Shown one piece after another: positions 1 to 11,590 of a stretch of DNA of 64,000 nucleotides (positions are counted from its first letter, which is position 1; each line of letters starts with the position of its first letter). The stretch comes from Spirodela intermedia (lineage: Eukaryota > Streptophyta > Magnoliopsida > Alismatales > Araceae). The notes below the pieces were generated by a model. It did no database searches. It was not told the origin of the DNA and saw only the letters and a list, made by a program, of their open reading frames with translations. The stretch lies in NCBI GenBank assembly GCA_902729315.2, contig LR746264.1, positions 8,463,878-8,527,877 of the forward strand. Direction: 5' to 3'. The position numbers were made by a program, and so were the translations under genes.

Positions 1-3000
1 GAACGGGGAGCCCTCAAGACCTGCGAGCGAGCTGCGAAAATTCATCATCATCTTCTTCTTCCTCTTCCTCCACATCCTGAGTGTGTCTACTTGCAGTGGT
101 TTTAGGCACAGTGGGGGTGCTCGGCCCCGGGGCTGATGGAGATGCTTCAATCGGCAGAGGACGATTGGAGGCTATTGCATCGTGTTTAGCGAGCAGAGTC
201 TGCAGACTGTCATTTATCACTAGCCCTTGAGCCAGGAGCTCCTCATCCCTGAAACATAAACCAAATTTTTTTCACATGAGACTATGGCAATATCTTCGAG
301 GATACAAGAAAGAGGTAAATATTTGGAGTGAAAGAATTTATGGGCATCCACCTACTAAGATAACTTTGGACTGTAAAAATACCAAGCGCAAAGCACCCTG
401 CTGGGCAATGAATAATTTCCTATGACTAAAAAGGGTACAAACCACAGGCAAATTTCACAAAGTGCGACTGCCAATGCTTACCCGGTTGTATTTACCAAAT
501 GCACGAGCTTCTTCTGATTGTCACGACACTGGCCCACAAGATCCACAATCACATCATCCTTTACAGCCTAGAGAGAGAGAGAGAGAAATAAAAATTATTG
601 ATTCAAATTCTTAGGGCACCATAGAGACAGCCTATCCCAGAACAGCATAAAAAGCTGAGTTAGGTCCTCTCGATTCAAATAGAATAGCGGATGATGAAAA
701 CACACAAAACAATGTTCCCCAAAGACAACAAAAGTAAGCCCAATGACTGTAACCTTTGCATCCTATCATCAGTTAGAAGATTTTCAACCGGAATCAGGAC
801 TCCTGAACAAAAGGGTATCGAGACGATGAAACCAGACCTCATTTTCTAGTCTTTAGGTACAAAAAGGAAATTATTATAGCTTCATGGACTAAATTTATGT
901 CAGCTGAGTATCATGGGTAATATGTTTTAATATGATGACGTCGTCTAGGCATTTGGATTATCCTATGTCCTACATTCTGTCACCAAATGAACACATGGCT
1001 ACAGAAAAAGCATTGTCATTATGGTCATTTCTACTTTCGTCAAAATAAAGGATTTTATATAAGGTTTAACTGGATATATTACATTAATAGTGTACACGGA
1101 ACTACATGGCCATTGCCAGTTTAATACGATCTTTATTCGAAAACCAAGAAGATTCTGACAGTACAATCTCCTAAAGAAAACTAGATAAACAAGGTAGCAT
1201 GCATCTGGGGAGCCAGAAACAGATAAAACTGTTAAGGACCCTACCGCCGAATCATTCACATTCACCGCTTGCAGCATGTCGCTCAGAAGCTCCGTAACTC
1301 TCCGGATAGAATCCAGGTCTGATAGACTACAAAGAGACGACAAAAAACAAAAGTCAAAATTTGATCCAAAGGTCATAATGACCAGATAAGGACCATAACA
1401 GAACAGAGAAGAAGCTTGAACCAGCCGAAACGAAAAAAAGAAAGGACAAAACCAGATCCAGCTATTACCTCAGATTAGCCATTTCAGACGCCATTGCCTC
1501 CTCAAGCCGCATAGAAGGATTATTGGGCATTCCATAGCCTACTGGGGGGTGTCTCGGCAGTGGATGAATAACAGGAGGCGTAAACATTGGTGCTGCATCT
1601 GGGGAGCGCTGCGGAAATTGTACTCCATATTGCTGCCCAGACAAGTAAGATCCGTTCACAGGTTATACAATCCATCCTAACCGCAGCTAAATCTTGAAAT
1701 AAGAAAGATACAGGAAAAGCTCCATTTTCAATGAAAAACGCATTTCAATTGCCAATAGCATTCAGCTACTTGCGATTACATGTCTTCGAAACACTCCACA
1801 TACTGATATTTGTAACCCACTTGAGCTTTTTAGTCAGCAGATAGAAATCATTTCACTGACTCTCGCGCGTCCTTAACCCTGCAGATAGCAAGACTGCAAA
1901 GAATTCTAGTGGAACAGTGTTTTGCAATTCTCCCCTAATCCCTCCACAGCGAGACACTGTTATGAGGGAAATGGGAAGCAAATGTTCTACTTTATACATT
2001 TCTTTCAGAAACAACATCATGTCAATACCTAAAATATCGAAAAAAGTAACTGGAAAAATATGGTAGGGGACACGTTAAGATCAGTGTTCGGGTCTTTTCC
2101 ATACCCAAGAATCCGGTATAGATATAAATAACAGGGAGGCAATGAACCTACTATTTATGAAATAGGTAAACTTGTTTCAGCAGAAGCCACATCGTAATAA
2201 GCTGGTTGACTTTTAGGAACAGTTCGAATGTCTAAGCTGGGCATGGTCGGAGGATTGAGACAAGAACAGGCTCAAGCCTCTAATCACGAGTCTTCTCTGT
2301 CTTTCAAGGGAGGCATACACTAATACAGTATGTGCACTAGGTCCTTGAGGCTACGCGTTTATGCGCTAGTTAGTTGTTGTCCAAGCATCAAAAGAACATA
2401 TTCAAAACGCCCAAGCAGATGTAAAGGACATGATGTAGGACAAGCCATAATTTTGGAGGAAGAACAATGTTCCAACTAGGGATTGATGGGGATGATGTAC
2501 CATATTCGTCTTACTCTGGGTAGTTAGATGGACACATAATCAGTGCCCATTCCTATTTCTCAGATTTAAAAACTAGGTCAAAACATTCACTTCAGTGGAT
2601 TACAACCAGAATGATTCTACCAAAGGACTGATCACCTAAAGGGCTTTCAGTTAAATGGACGACGGTGAATATCATACCTCCAAAACAGTATAAAAAAAAA
2701 ACCTTTAATGACATCACCGGTAAATAATCCCATACATCAAATCTACCAAAAACGAATGAAAAACAATGTACCCTTAGTTCAACGTATGCTGCATAGTACT
2801 GTGGATATTTTCCACCAGGACCACCAAACGCCTCTTGCCAAGAATCAAGAAGCACAAGAATCTTATCCCTCACTTGCATATCTGTCTGAAAATACAAAAA
2901 AGTACAAGCGTATATTACACTAAGGAAAAGAGAAGTTAAACCAGAAATACTGCTCAAATAAACAATAAAACAACCTGAATGATAGATAAAATTGCAGACT

Positions 3001-5163
3001 TTCTGAAGGTACAGTCTTATATTAAAAACATAATGAACTTCAAGCCATCTATAAGGTGCACAAAATGATTCTAAACAAAAATTTCAGAACAATTCCTTAT
3101 ATCAATACAAACACATATGCATGTCAGGTATATCTAATTGGCCATTTGTATCCCCGTGTATCACTTTTGTATCTCACAGTTTGCCAGCAAACTCAAGATC
3201 AACCAACGGCATAAATTTACGCACCAGTCAATGATGTTTGGAAAATATTTTCCTGACAATCAGGAACGTAATGCCAAACTAGTCTTTTATCGACTACACT
3301 CCATGTTGCCGGTAAGATTTTAATCTGAAGGTCAAGGCACCTGTCTCCCTTGATGCAATCCCTGATGGGTGTACCAAAAGGCAGACCAATAAGTCGGCTA
3401 AAGAGTATTGAACTAAAACCTGAAACCTGGGATTGTCCAAAAATAAAGAAAAGTCATCAGCGTTTGGGCTTCATAGTCATGGACCAGAGAAATTAAATTA
3501 TGTTTGAAAACATCATGCCTCTCAAGTTCCATGCACTCACGATTCTATCCAAAATTTGCTCTAGCTGCTGTCAGCTACCCACAGCGTTGTTGCCACGAAC
3601 TGATAAGTTAAGTTCTTGCTACAACTCTCTGGATTCACTGCCCCATTCTTCAAAAGCGTGTTATCATTAGCACTCCACTGAGCACCTTCTTTCCATCTAT
3701 TCAACAAGATCCAGTCCTCTTCATGTGTCTCTCTTTCCCACATCCCCCTCTTGGAACAGTCCCACATTTAATTGGGAGGAAAAAGATGTGCGGTTCAAAA
3801 TGTGAGGATTAGTCGACTCAATGACTAATGATTTTGAGGTAATGATTCAATACAGAAATATGCAGCATTCAAGCAGATCAAGAAAACACTCAAAGTCAAA
3901 GAAACCGTACGTAGAATCATGTAGGTGGCAACACAAGCAAATAGAAAGACCAAACATCACATCAAAAGTCTGACCTTTTTTTTGACGATTTTAACCATTT
4001 CCTGTAGTATATCACGTTCAACGACTTGGAAATGCACAAAATCACCACAGTTCTTCATCATCGTCTCCAATAGCTACCAAGAGAATGTCCAAATGTACAC
4101 AAACGAACTCTTAGTATTGTCCTTTGCAATCAAACCAGCATACCTCTCAACATTTAAGTTAATTAGAACAGTATAAAGCCAAGAAGTCCGAAATGATTCA
4201 GAAATTGGTACTGTACACCAAAAAAAATAAATCTATTTGAAACCCTGGAGGCCTCAATCTATTCAGATATATTTCCACATGTGGTAGAGAAAATCTAAAC
4301 AACATAAGAAAATACAGGTTTACAAAAAGTTGGCACATACCGTCAGAGCAAGAAACTGGACTTTCCCATTCTTATGTTGCAAGCGTTTCTTCACTGCTTT
4401 AACCACTTCTTTTGCCTGCCTGTTCAAGTCACAGTATGAAACCCATAAACAGCTTCAAACAACATCCAGAGAGCGTAAAGTGACAATGGCCAAGTAATAT
4501 TTGGAAAAGAGATAACAACAACTTCAAAACTTGTAACTGGGACTAGATGAGAGTCTATAAAAAAAAATAGTCTTTATAAAAGAATCCTGCAAGCGAATCT
4601 ACCCTAATACACAATCTACAGTGATAAAAAGCCTCGTTGACGAGAGGAGATCACAATATAGAACGACATCGTCCACCTTCCAGCGCAGGGGAATCTCATC
4701 CCAAGGAAACGAGAGAGCGGGCCAACGTCAATTGCCTGGCCATGAAAGACCGCGTAAAAGAGGCTTCCGAAGCAGCGAAATCCAGCACGCCCAGTAAGGA
4801 AAGAGAAGTAGGATTTCCAAGGCAGTGAAGGCCTACGGCGACTACCAACACCGCACAAAATACGTTTCTAACTCGGCATGAAAATACCGATGGTTAAATT
4901 AGGTAATCGATGAAGATCGTCGCGCGAGAAAGAGTTTAAACGAAATAGCCGTCGTCGAGCAAATAGAAAAACCCCACACACGAGAGATAATAACATTGAT
5001 AGTCGGAACTGAGAGGATTCCTCGCACAAAAGGTTCACCGTGCGACTAACCAGTGATCAGAGTTGATAGCGTCGCAGATTTCGATGTTCAGAGTCCAATC
5101 GGGCCCGATCAGGAGATCGCTCGTGGCCTTCTCCACCCGAACGCTGGCCGACGGCGAGGACAT
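1..5163 (-). CDS. TOL: TOM1-like (TOL) VHS-GAT protein, 5' part, partial at left edge
   Basis: Plant TOL proteins bind ubiquitinated membrane cargo on endosomes and the plasma membrane and pass it to ESCRT-I, doing the job of the missing ESCRT-0. Exons (minus, in order): 5051-5163, 4341-4419, 3975-4073, 2772-2885, 1469-1632, 1245-1326, 482-567, 21-248; all have GT/AG borders and joining phases agree. The ATG is at 5161-5163 (protein begins MSSPSASV). The VHS domain spans exons 1-5, with [67 protein letters not shown] and [10 protein letters not shown]. The GAT domain spans exons 5-8, with [15 protein letters not shown] and [20 protein letters not shown]. An acidic Glu/Asp run precedes EFSQLARR, a usual TOL motif. 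The frame meets TGA at 14-16, but a GT donor at 20-19 makes a further intron more likely; the Gln-rich C-terminus would lie outside the window. Which TOL paralogue cannot be decided. Confidence 0.93.
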
Positions 5164-6350
5164 CTCCGTCCGTTCCTCACGCCCTGTCCCTCTTCCTTGC
5201 GCGTAAGAAGTACAACACCAAAATAAAAGAGGGCCAAGCAGCGGACAAAACAACCTTGGCAGGTAACCCTAACCCTGACGAGGAAGGAGAAGATTAGTGT
5301 GGAATCCCTGAGGTCTCCCCCGTGGAGTTTCAACGGAAATTCCCATATTTTCCCCCCGCGTAAGGAACCCAGAAAACGCAGGAGGCGGAGAGGAAGAAAG
5401 GATGGAAAGAGGGGAGAAATAGGAAATGATTAGTTTTTTCCCCCTTCCCTGGTGGATCATCCATTTGCGGTGTCGTAGTCTGTCGCACGTCAGCAGGAGC
5501 CCGAGCTGGAGGCGGCAATTCCAGGGGCCCCGCCACCACAGAAAAAGGGCAGCGACAAAACCGAGAAGCTCTGGGGCCGTCTAGAAAGAAAGAAAGGTGT
5601 TCAAATTTCGGAACCCTATTCCCGCGACGCAGACGGCTCTCTCTCTCTCTATTCCTGGCAACGCGGCATTTACGAGCTTCTGGTCCGCCCAGTGAGCTGA
5701 AATTGGTGATTGGAAACTCATTAATGAACGGTGCCAACGGGCATCCCATGGAGGCCGCCGCCGGCTGCAGCCGGAGGGACGAAGGAACTGCCGGAAGAGA
5801 AAAGGGGAAGAAGGGAAGGGAGGACTCCCCAAGGAAACGAGAAGGAAAGAGAATGGGCCTCACGAGTGGTGGAGGAGAGAGTCCGAACCTTGACCGGTAG
5901 AGAGAGAGAGAGAGATAGAGAGATAGATGAACTGGTAGGATGAAATCCACGTGGAATTGTTGACCTGGTAGAATGAAATTCGATCACACGGAGGCTGTTC
6001 ACCTTCTCCAATTGATCAGTACGTGGGATTCCGGAATCGGTGGGACTAAAAGATTCTATATATTACTATACTCGGTCGACCCACCAAGTTGTCCAAAGTC
6101 AACCCGCTGCAATTGACCGGAGCTACCAACTATGGGCGAACGGGTTGACTTCATTTTTCGTGAATAAGCTGTTCCTTCGAGTAGGTTTTTTCTTTGTCTG
6201 AACGAGATTCTTGAGACAAAAGCTTGTCCAAGATTATTCGATGATCATAGTCCTCTAAACAGGTCACTAAAAATCAAGAATTGACGCACATATCGAAGGG
6301 ATTTTTCGTATTCCAAGAGACCGATGCGAGTCTACCAGCAGAACATTATC
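5164..6350. other. Upstream region of the TOL gene, no further gene seen
   Basis: This GC-rich stretch holds the presumed 5' UTR and promoter of the TOL gene. Short GA/CT runs occur near 5637-5650 and 5900-5925. Open frames here, including one of about 200 codons on the minus strand at 5330-5950, are low-complexity and resemble no protein family. I see no convincing TATA box at a fixed distance from the ATG. Confidence 0.4.
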
Positions 6351-6361
6351 ATCACGCCTCA

Positions 6362-6820
6362 GTGTTTATCTTGTCGCGGATGACGATGAAGTCATGGTCA
6401 ACGTTCGTGCAGATGTTCACCCGAAGCTGTCCATTCCCAGCAGCACGTTCTTCACCGTGTTCTTCTTCTTCATCTGCCGAGAGTGTCGCCTGAACTCTCC
6501 CGTTAGTTGTTCCTCAAACTGGTGTCCGCCGACGCATAGAGATAGATAAATAGCGAGAGAGAGAGAGAGAGAGAATTGCGGGGGAAAAGGGAGTTTAGTT
6601 TACCAATGGGAAGACGGCGGAGGAATCTCCCAGGTAGATGGTTGCAGAACTCTCAACATAGCTCCCCTTCACCTTGAAATCCGAGACGTCCTCCTTCGTG
6701 TTGGCCGGCCAGGAAGACGTCCCGCTTGGTCTTCGGCTGGAGCAGGAAGGACCTTTTTCGCTAAACAGATGTCCGTCATCGGTGCTGTATTCCGTGAAGA
6801 CCTTCGCTTGATATGACCCA
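6362..6820 (-). pseudogene. LURP-one-related pseudogene, exon 2 and 3 remnants
   Basis: Two blocks resemble exons 2 and 3 of the intact LOR gene 1.2 kb downstream. The exon 2-like block (about 6602-6820) reads STDDGHLFSEK, then slips frame, then reads NTKEDVSDFKVKGSYVESS and TIYLGDSS, so at least two compensating indels are present. The exon 3-like block (about 6362-6473) starts MKKKNTVKNVLLGMDSFG and meets TGA at once because one base is missing relative to the intact gene. No exon 1 is visible upstream. A GA tract at about 6554-6574 lies where intron 2 would be, as in the other copies. It is a dead partial copy of the LOR family. Confidence 0.82.
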
Positions 6821-6989
6821 TCCACAACTGGAGACGGCAGGTTGTTTGCCTTTGGGTTATTTCTGAGGATCCGAAATTCCTTGTGCTACTTGGACTGATG
6901 TTTCCTTCCTCCTTGTAACAGGCTAATCAGACTTTCAGTTCAAGTTTTCATAGTATCCTCTCTCCTTCCTTGTTCAATCTTGGATTCTG

Positions 6990-7330
6990 GATTTTGGGTC
7001 GTATACACAACCCCTAAAAATCGAACATTTATCCTCATATTCAAGGGATTTTCCTATTCTAAGACACCGATGAGAGTCGGCCGCGAAACCTTATCAGGTA
7101 GATGGTGCAGGACCTCTCAAACCAGTTTAGGTTTTCCATGTCCTCCAATGGGGAGAGGGAAAGAGAGTTTGGTTGGGGGAAAGGGAGATTACCTAGGCGA
7201 CGACGGCGGCGGCGGCGGCGGCGGCGTCCAGCATCCTTCCCGACCCCCCCCCTCCCGAAAACCGCCTGTAAGTGGAAACCTCTCTCTCTCTCTCTCTCTC
7301 TCTCTCGCTCATTCGGTGTAAGTCTATTAG
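6990..7330 (-). pseudogene. Degenerate LOR-derived segment with GGC and CT tracts
   Basis: Sequence around 7085-7200 resembles the exon 2/intron 2 area of LOR genes (the stretch about AGATGGTGCAGGACCTCTC and the following GA-rich intron), but no frame survives. A GGC run lies at about 7205-7228 and a CT run at about 7280-7306. The block recurs at about 36480-36640 as the left part of the duplicated segment. Confidence 0.55.
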
Positions 7331-7667
7331 ATCTTTAAATCAATCAACCTATATATTTGTAAATGTATGTATTACTATATTTGGGCCCACACACCAAGTT
7401 GTCTTAATCAAACTAGTTACAATGGACCCGAGCCACTATTCAATGAACTAGTAGACGCGCGAATTTGATTTCTTCGAGACTACATTGTTCTAAAAAATGG
7501 GTGACGTCTGTTAGTAGACTAATTCTAAAGACATATTCATATTAAACCACGCAAGAACCCCGAAGGTCGTTCAATGACGATATCTTAATACACATCCTCT
7601 AAAACCTCAAACTTTTACACACGGTGTCAAGGGACATAACATTGTGTAAAATTATGGTACGAAAGTA

Positions 7668-8537
7668 TCAATTCGAGCTTCCTCCGCCTGACCTCTTGTT
7701 GATTTCGTCGAGGATAACGATGAGGGCGACGATGAAGGCGTGGTCAACGTTCGGGTAGATGGTCACCCCGAAGCTGTCCTTTCCCAGAATCACGTTCTTC
7801 ACCGTGTATTTCTTCTTCATCTGCAGAGAGTTTCGCCGGTCCCCCTCCCGTTAGGTTTACCCGAAATTGCTGTCCTACGACAGTGAGGGATAGAGAGAGA
7901 AAGTTGCGGTGGCCGGGGGGGGGGGGAGAGGAGGTCTACCTGGGCGACAATGACAGAGGAATCCCCCTTGTAAATGGTGCAGGACCTCTCGAAGTAGCTC
8001 CCTTTCACACTGAAGTCGCAGACGTCCTCCTTCTTAGCCGCCAGGAAGACGTCCAGCTTAGTCTTCAGCTGGAGCAGGGAGGACTTCTTAACGCTGAACA
8101 GGAGATCACTGTCATCGGTGCTGTCTCCCCTAAAGACCTTCCATCTCTTGTGAACCGTCAACACCTGGAGACAACGGTTCGATAAACACTTCCGTCCTCC
8201 CCAGTGGCTGGGGCCCGAAAACCTGATCTCAATCTTACTTGATTGGGGAACGAATCGATGAAAAATAAACGAGACTGCGCAAAAACCTCACCTTTTCCTG
8301 CATGGTGATTAGGGGGTTGCCTATGGCATCCTGCAGCACCCGCCTGTCCCGCATGCTCAAAAACACACCCTTCACACGGAACAGGTCGTTCCCCTCCACA
8401 TCCTTCACGGTGAAATCGCCGTCGGTGATGCTGAGGAACTTCTTCGTTACGATGACATCCACGGGGTAGGGGGCGCAAAACTGCGGCCCGACGACGACGA
8501 TGGGGGCCGCCGGCGACGGGTGGTTGGGAGCATACAT
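7668..8537 (-). CDS. LURP-one-related protein (LOR15-like), intact
   Basis: LOR proteins (DUF567) have a Tubby C-terminal-domain-like fold, a closed barrel around a central helix; some members act in oomycete defence, but the biochemical role is unknown. Exons (minus): 8292-8537, 7940-8164, 7668-7820, with GT/AG borders; all introns are phase 0. They give 82+75+50 = 207 residues, normal for the family. Exon 1 carries VGPQFCAPYPVDVIVTKK, ITDGDFTVKDVEGND and GNPLITMQEK; exon 2 carries RWKVFRGDSTDDSDLLFSVK, LDVFLAAKKEDVCDF, VKGSYFERSCTIYKGDS and VIVAQ; exon 3 carries MKKKYTVKNVILGKDSFGV and YPNVDHAFIVALIVILDEIN, ending SSN-TGA. The start is the only ATG before the VGPQF block. Exon 3 opens with a Met codon but is an internal exon. 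Intron 2 holds a poly-G run of about 14 near 7915-7927. Confidence 0.93.
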
Positions 8538-8885
8538 CTGCGAATATGCACACCCCCACCGGGGGCTGGCAACAAATATAGCGGGCTCTGGCGTGTGCGC
8601 GATGCGGTTGCCAAGAGAAGTAGGTAATCGACCGCGTCCTCGCAGAGACCCACAGACATCAACATGTGGTTTGACATAAAATAATGGAGTATGATTTAAT
8701 ACAATATTGTTGTCTTATTACTTTCCCTCAACCTAGCGTCATTAAAATGATGGCCGATACCACCGTCAGTTATTATTGCCTACGTCTTATTTTATAAAAA
8801 GTGAAATATCACATATTCTCAAGAAGATTACCCGTGCAATTATGCCGCATCATTTTTTGAAAATTAATATAAAAATATTTTATAT
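8538..8885. other. Spacer upstream of the LOR gene
   Basis: AT-rich spacer with no gene. It matches 37956-38330 in the second segment copy and would contain the LOR promoter. I could not fix a TATA box. Confidence 0.5.
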
Positions 8886-8889
8886 GTAT

Positions 8890-9280
8890 AGCATTACCAA
8901 TAACATCTTACAAACTTGCAAATCCAAAAGAATCTTGAAGGGAAATAAATTTCGATAAATACTAAGAACATGCAGACATCGGTATCAACGAAAACATTGG
9001 GAAAGTACTACAATACAAATCGACCCGTATTATAAATTAATGATTTAGCATTTAAATACGAGGATTTGGGAAACCCAACCCAGATGGTTGAAAGGATAGG
9101 CCTGAATAGCTTTGATGGGGCCACATCTGATGAATGGGAAACCCAAGCCTTCCTGTTGGCTTAGTGCTCGCCGGAGGCGCTCGCCAGTGGAATTCATGCA
9201 TCTCGAATCGGTAGATAGCGGGAATATCTGAAAGTCGATAACGCGTGCATCTGCTTTGGATCAAAATAACGCGAGATGGC

Positions 9281-9314
<34 letters not shown>

Positions 9315-11590
9315 CCATTCCAAATGGATGTCCATGACGACCTCCTCGATGAAGGATGGCGACGGTGGGGAAAATGACTCCGGCGTAACGTGATTGGCGG
9401 CCAAGGCGATGGCAAAACGAAGGCCATGGACTCCCGGCTTGTCTGCGAGCGTTGGCAAGAGGGGGCTGGTGGCGCTGCGCCGGAGCCACTCATCAACTCA
9501 AACGGCGTTAAACAGGTATCTGGGTCTCCTACCCTTCCGCCCTCTCTTGAACGAGCTAAGCCACATGATGCAGTCGCTGGTCTCTGGCTCGGTCGGATGG
9601 AGGCACTCGATCTCTCCATGGTCCTGATCACCGAAGTCGGCACAAGGCGTCCCCCGATTTTTAAACTCAACTATGAAATCGAGCAAGCTGTGGATAGGAG
9701 GCTCGGTCTCAATGCGGCATCGACAAAGAGTACTACTTTTGTTGAAGAATTGTTCCGACGACTATACGACTTAGAAAATAAGGTTTACTTATTTTAGTTT
9801 GCTTTCACTTCTTAAATTGAAGTAATAATTTTATGACTTCTCTTTTATCTCATTAGGAACCCTTAATTTATCTTCTGCATCAGCTCTAGTTACCCTTTCC
9901 ATTTGATGATAACTTTTGACTATGTCATAACAAGGCATATTATCCTTGGGATTAATTTAGTGAATGAATGATCAAGAATAGAAAAATTTGAGACAAGACT
10001 GAGAGCAGCCAACCGCTCTAGAAGATCCATAGTGAAAGGCCTTGATCTCCCGTTTTCCACTTCTTCCCATCCTTCTCGCATCCCTTATCTTCATCCACGT
10101 TATCTTGTTAATTTATTGTCAGTCCCATCATCTCTCTCTCTCTCTCCCTCTCCTGTCTCACTTGTTTTTGTGCCATTCATGCTCCATGTCAGGCTGTTTG
10201 AGTGTGTTGCCCATTCATTTCGTGAGTCCCTCCATGATAACTTGCCTACACAATCATCCACTGCTGCCCTCGTGTCGTCACCACTCATCTATGTAATGTC
10301 CACGCCCACCCACGCCTCATTTATGCGTCCACCCATTACCTGTCACAAGGCTTTAGAAAGTGGATTACAATGAAATGGGGCTGATGTGCAGATGAAGAAC
10401 CCTACCTTGAGACTTGAATGATTGATTTAAATGTAAGTAGCTTCCAGATTGAGCTATGAAGCTTTTTCCCTAGAACAATTATAAGTTGCCCTTTGACTGA
10501 ATTCTGGTCCTAATCCAATTAGCTGAGTTCTTGTTGATTATAATTTTTTTAACTCCTAATCAAATGATAACTCCTCACAGGCCGTGCTATTTTACGAGTT
10601 GAAAGCACAAATGAGAGATTTACCTAATTTTTTTACATTCTACTAAGAAATATTCTTGATCCATTATAAATGAGATGAGTTGATTCTTATATGATCACTA
10701 GCTACTATCATCTTTCGCACCCCTTTCTACCTCATGAGAACATTTAATGAGACAACATAGAAGAAGGAACAAGATCTGAAGTGGGCCCTTTGGTGATTGC
10801 ATGATAAAACCCTAAAGTCTGCAGTCCTCCTCAAGGATGAGCAATAAGGTTTTCCATCATGGAAATATGAAGCTCTTTTTCTTTGTTTTACCTATTTTGT
10901 AGATAGGTTGACATGCTTTTGGCTCCCTGAAGACTTAATTCCAGTTCATGTTGAGTCAAATAGCAACAGACAATCAAATGCTTGATAGAATTTGAGTGGT
11001 TGAATAGTTGAGAACAATCATCCTTATATCATTATGACTTCAAGCTCTGGATTAAGTTATTTCACATAAAATCTAGAAAGAAATCGAGAGTTGTTTGCAT
11101 ATTGACATAAATACACGAAGACGTTGAGTTGAATAATATTTATCAAGTATTAAACAAATCATCCTAGATCTATTTTAAGCTGTCGTGTCCTCCATCATTG
11201 GCTAACATATGGGAAAAAGGTAACTAAAAGCAAGCCCTTAGTTTCTTTGAAATTTTGGACATACTACTAGTCAACATCATCTTCTAAAAATCTATTGGTA
11301 GTGTAATTTTTCATATTTGTTGTAAGATAAATGTATGATTAAAACTTTATCTAATCACATGTATGAGTTGAAGTTGTTAATTAGATCTTTACAACTTAGA
11401 GCCATGAATCTAGAAGATAATTTCAAAAAAAATCTAAGAGGGTTGAATTTGATATTTAGTAGTTTGTGATCAAACGATCAACTATAAGATTTGTTATGCG
11501 ATGGTAGACATAGATAGTACACCAAACCAATTTAAAATGTTTTAATCTTATAGTCAACAATCTAGAAAGACCATAAGCTTTGAGACGTTG
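8890..11590 (+). repeat. Dispersed repeat, copy A
   Basis: The repeat occurs three times: here (A), inverted at about 15430-17700 (B), and direct at about 38747-40975 (C). Landmarks are TTGGGAAACCCAACC near 9067, a GA tract at about 9281-9312, a conserved minus-strand stretch reading KPGVHGLRFAIALAANHVTP and EEVVMDIHLEW, a CT-rich part near 10130-10150, and a tail matching B to about 11590. The minus-strand frames recur in all three copies but break in different places. I do not recognise a protein or a transposon terminus. Copy A is the longest. Confidence 0.8.

Larger units (their letters stand above)
6990..10975 (+). repeat. Segmental duplication, copy 1 (LOR segment)
   Basis: This segment aligns in the same direction with about 36400-40975. 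The correspondence runs through the degenerate LOR piece, the LOR gene, its upstream spacer and the dispersed repeat downstream. Both copies end near the motif CAGTTCATG...GAATCAAATAGCAAC, after which copy 2 diverges. Identity is high but was judged by eye. Copy 1 lacks the 406-bp insertion found in copy 2 at 38336-38741 and shows the empty site GTATA at 8886-8890. Confidence 0.85.

Noticed and set aside
1-20. TGA at 14-16 as the end of the TOL protein
   Set aside because: The family continues after LARR, and a GT donor lies directly at that point; the stop is probably intronic.
5330-5950. Minus-strand open frame of about 206 codons upstream of the TOL gene
   Set aside because: Composition is that of GC-rich and CT-rich DNA, overlapping frames are equally open, and no family motif is seen.
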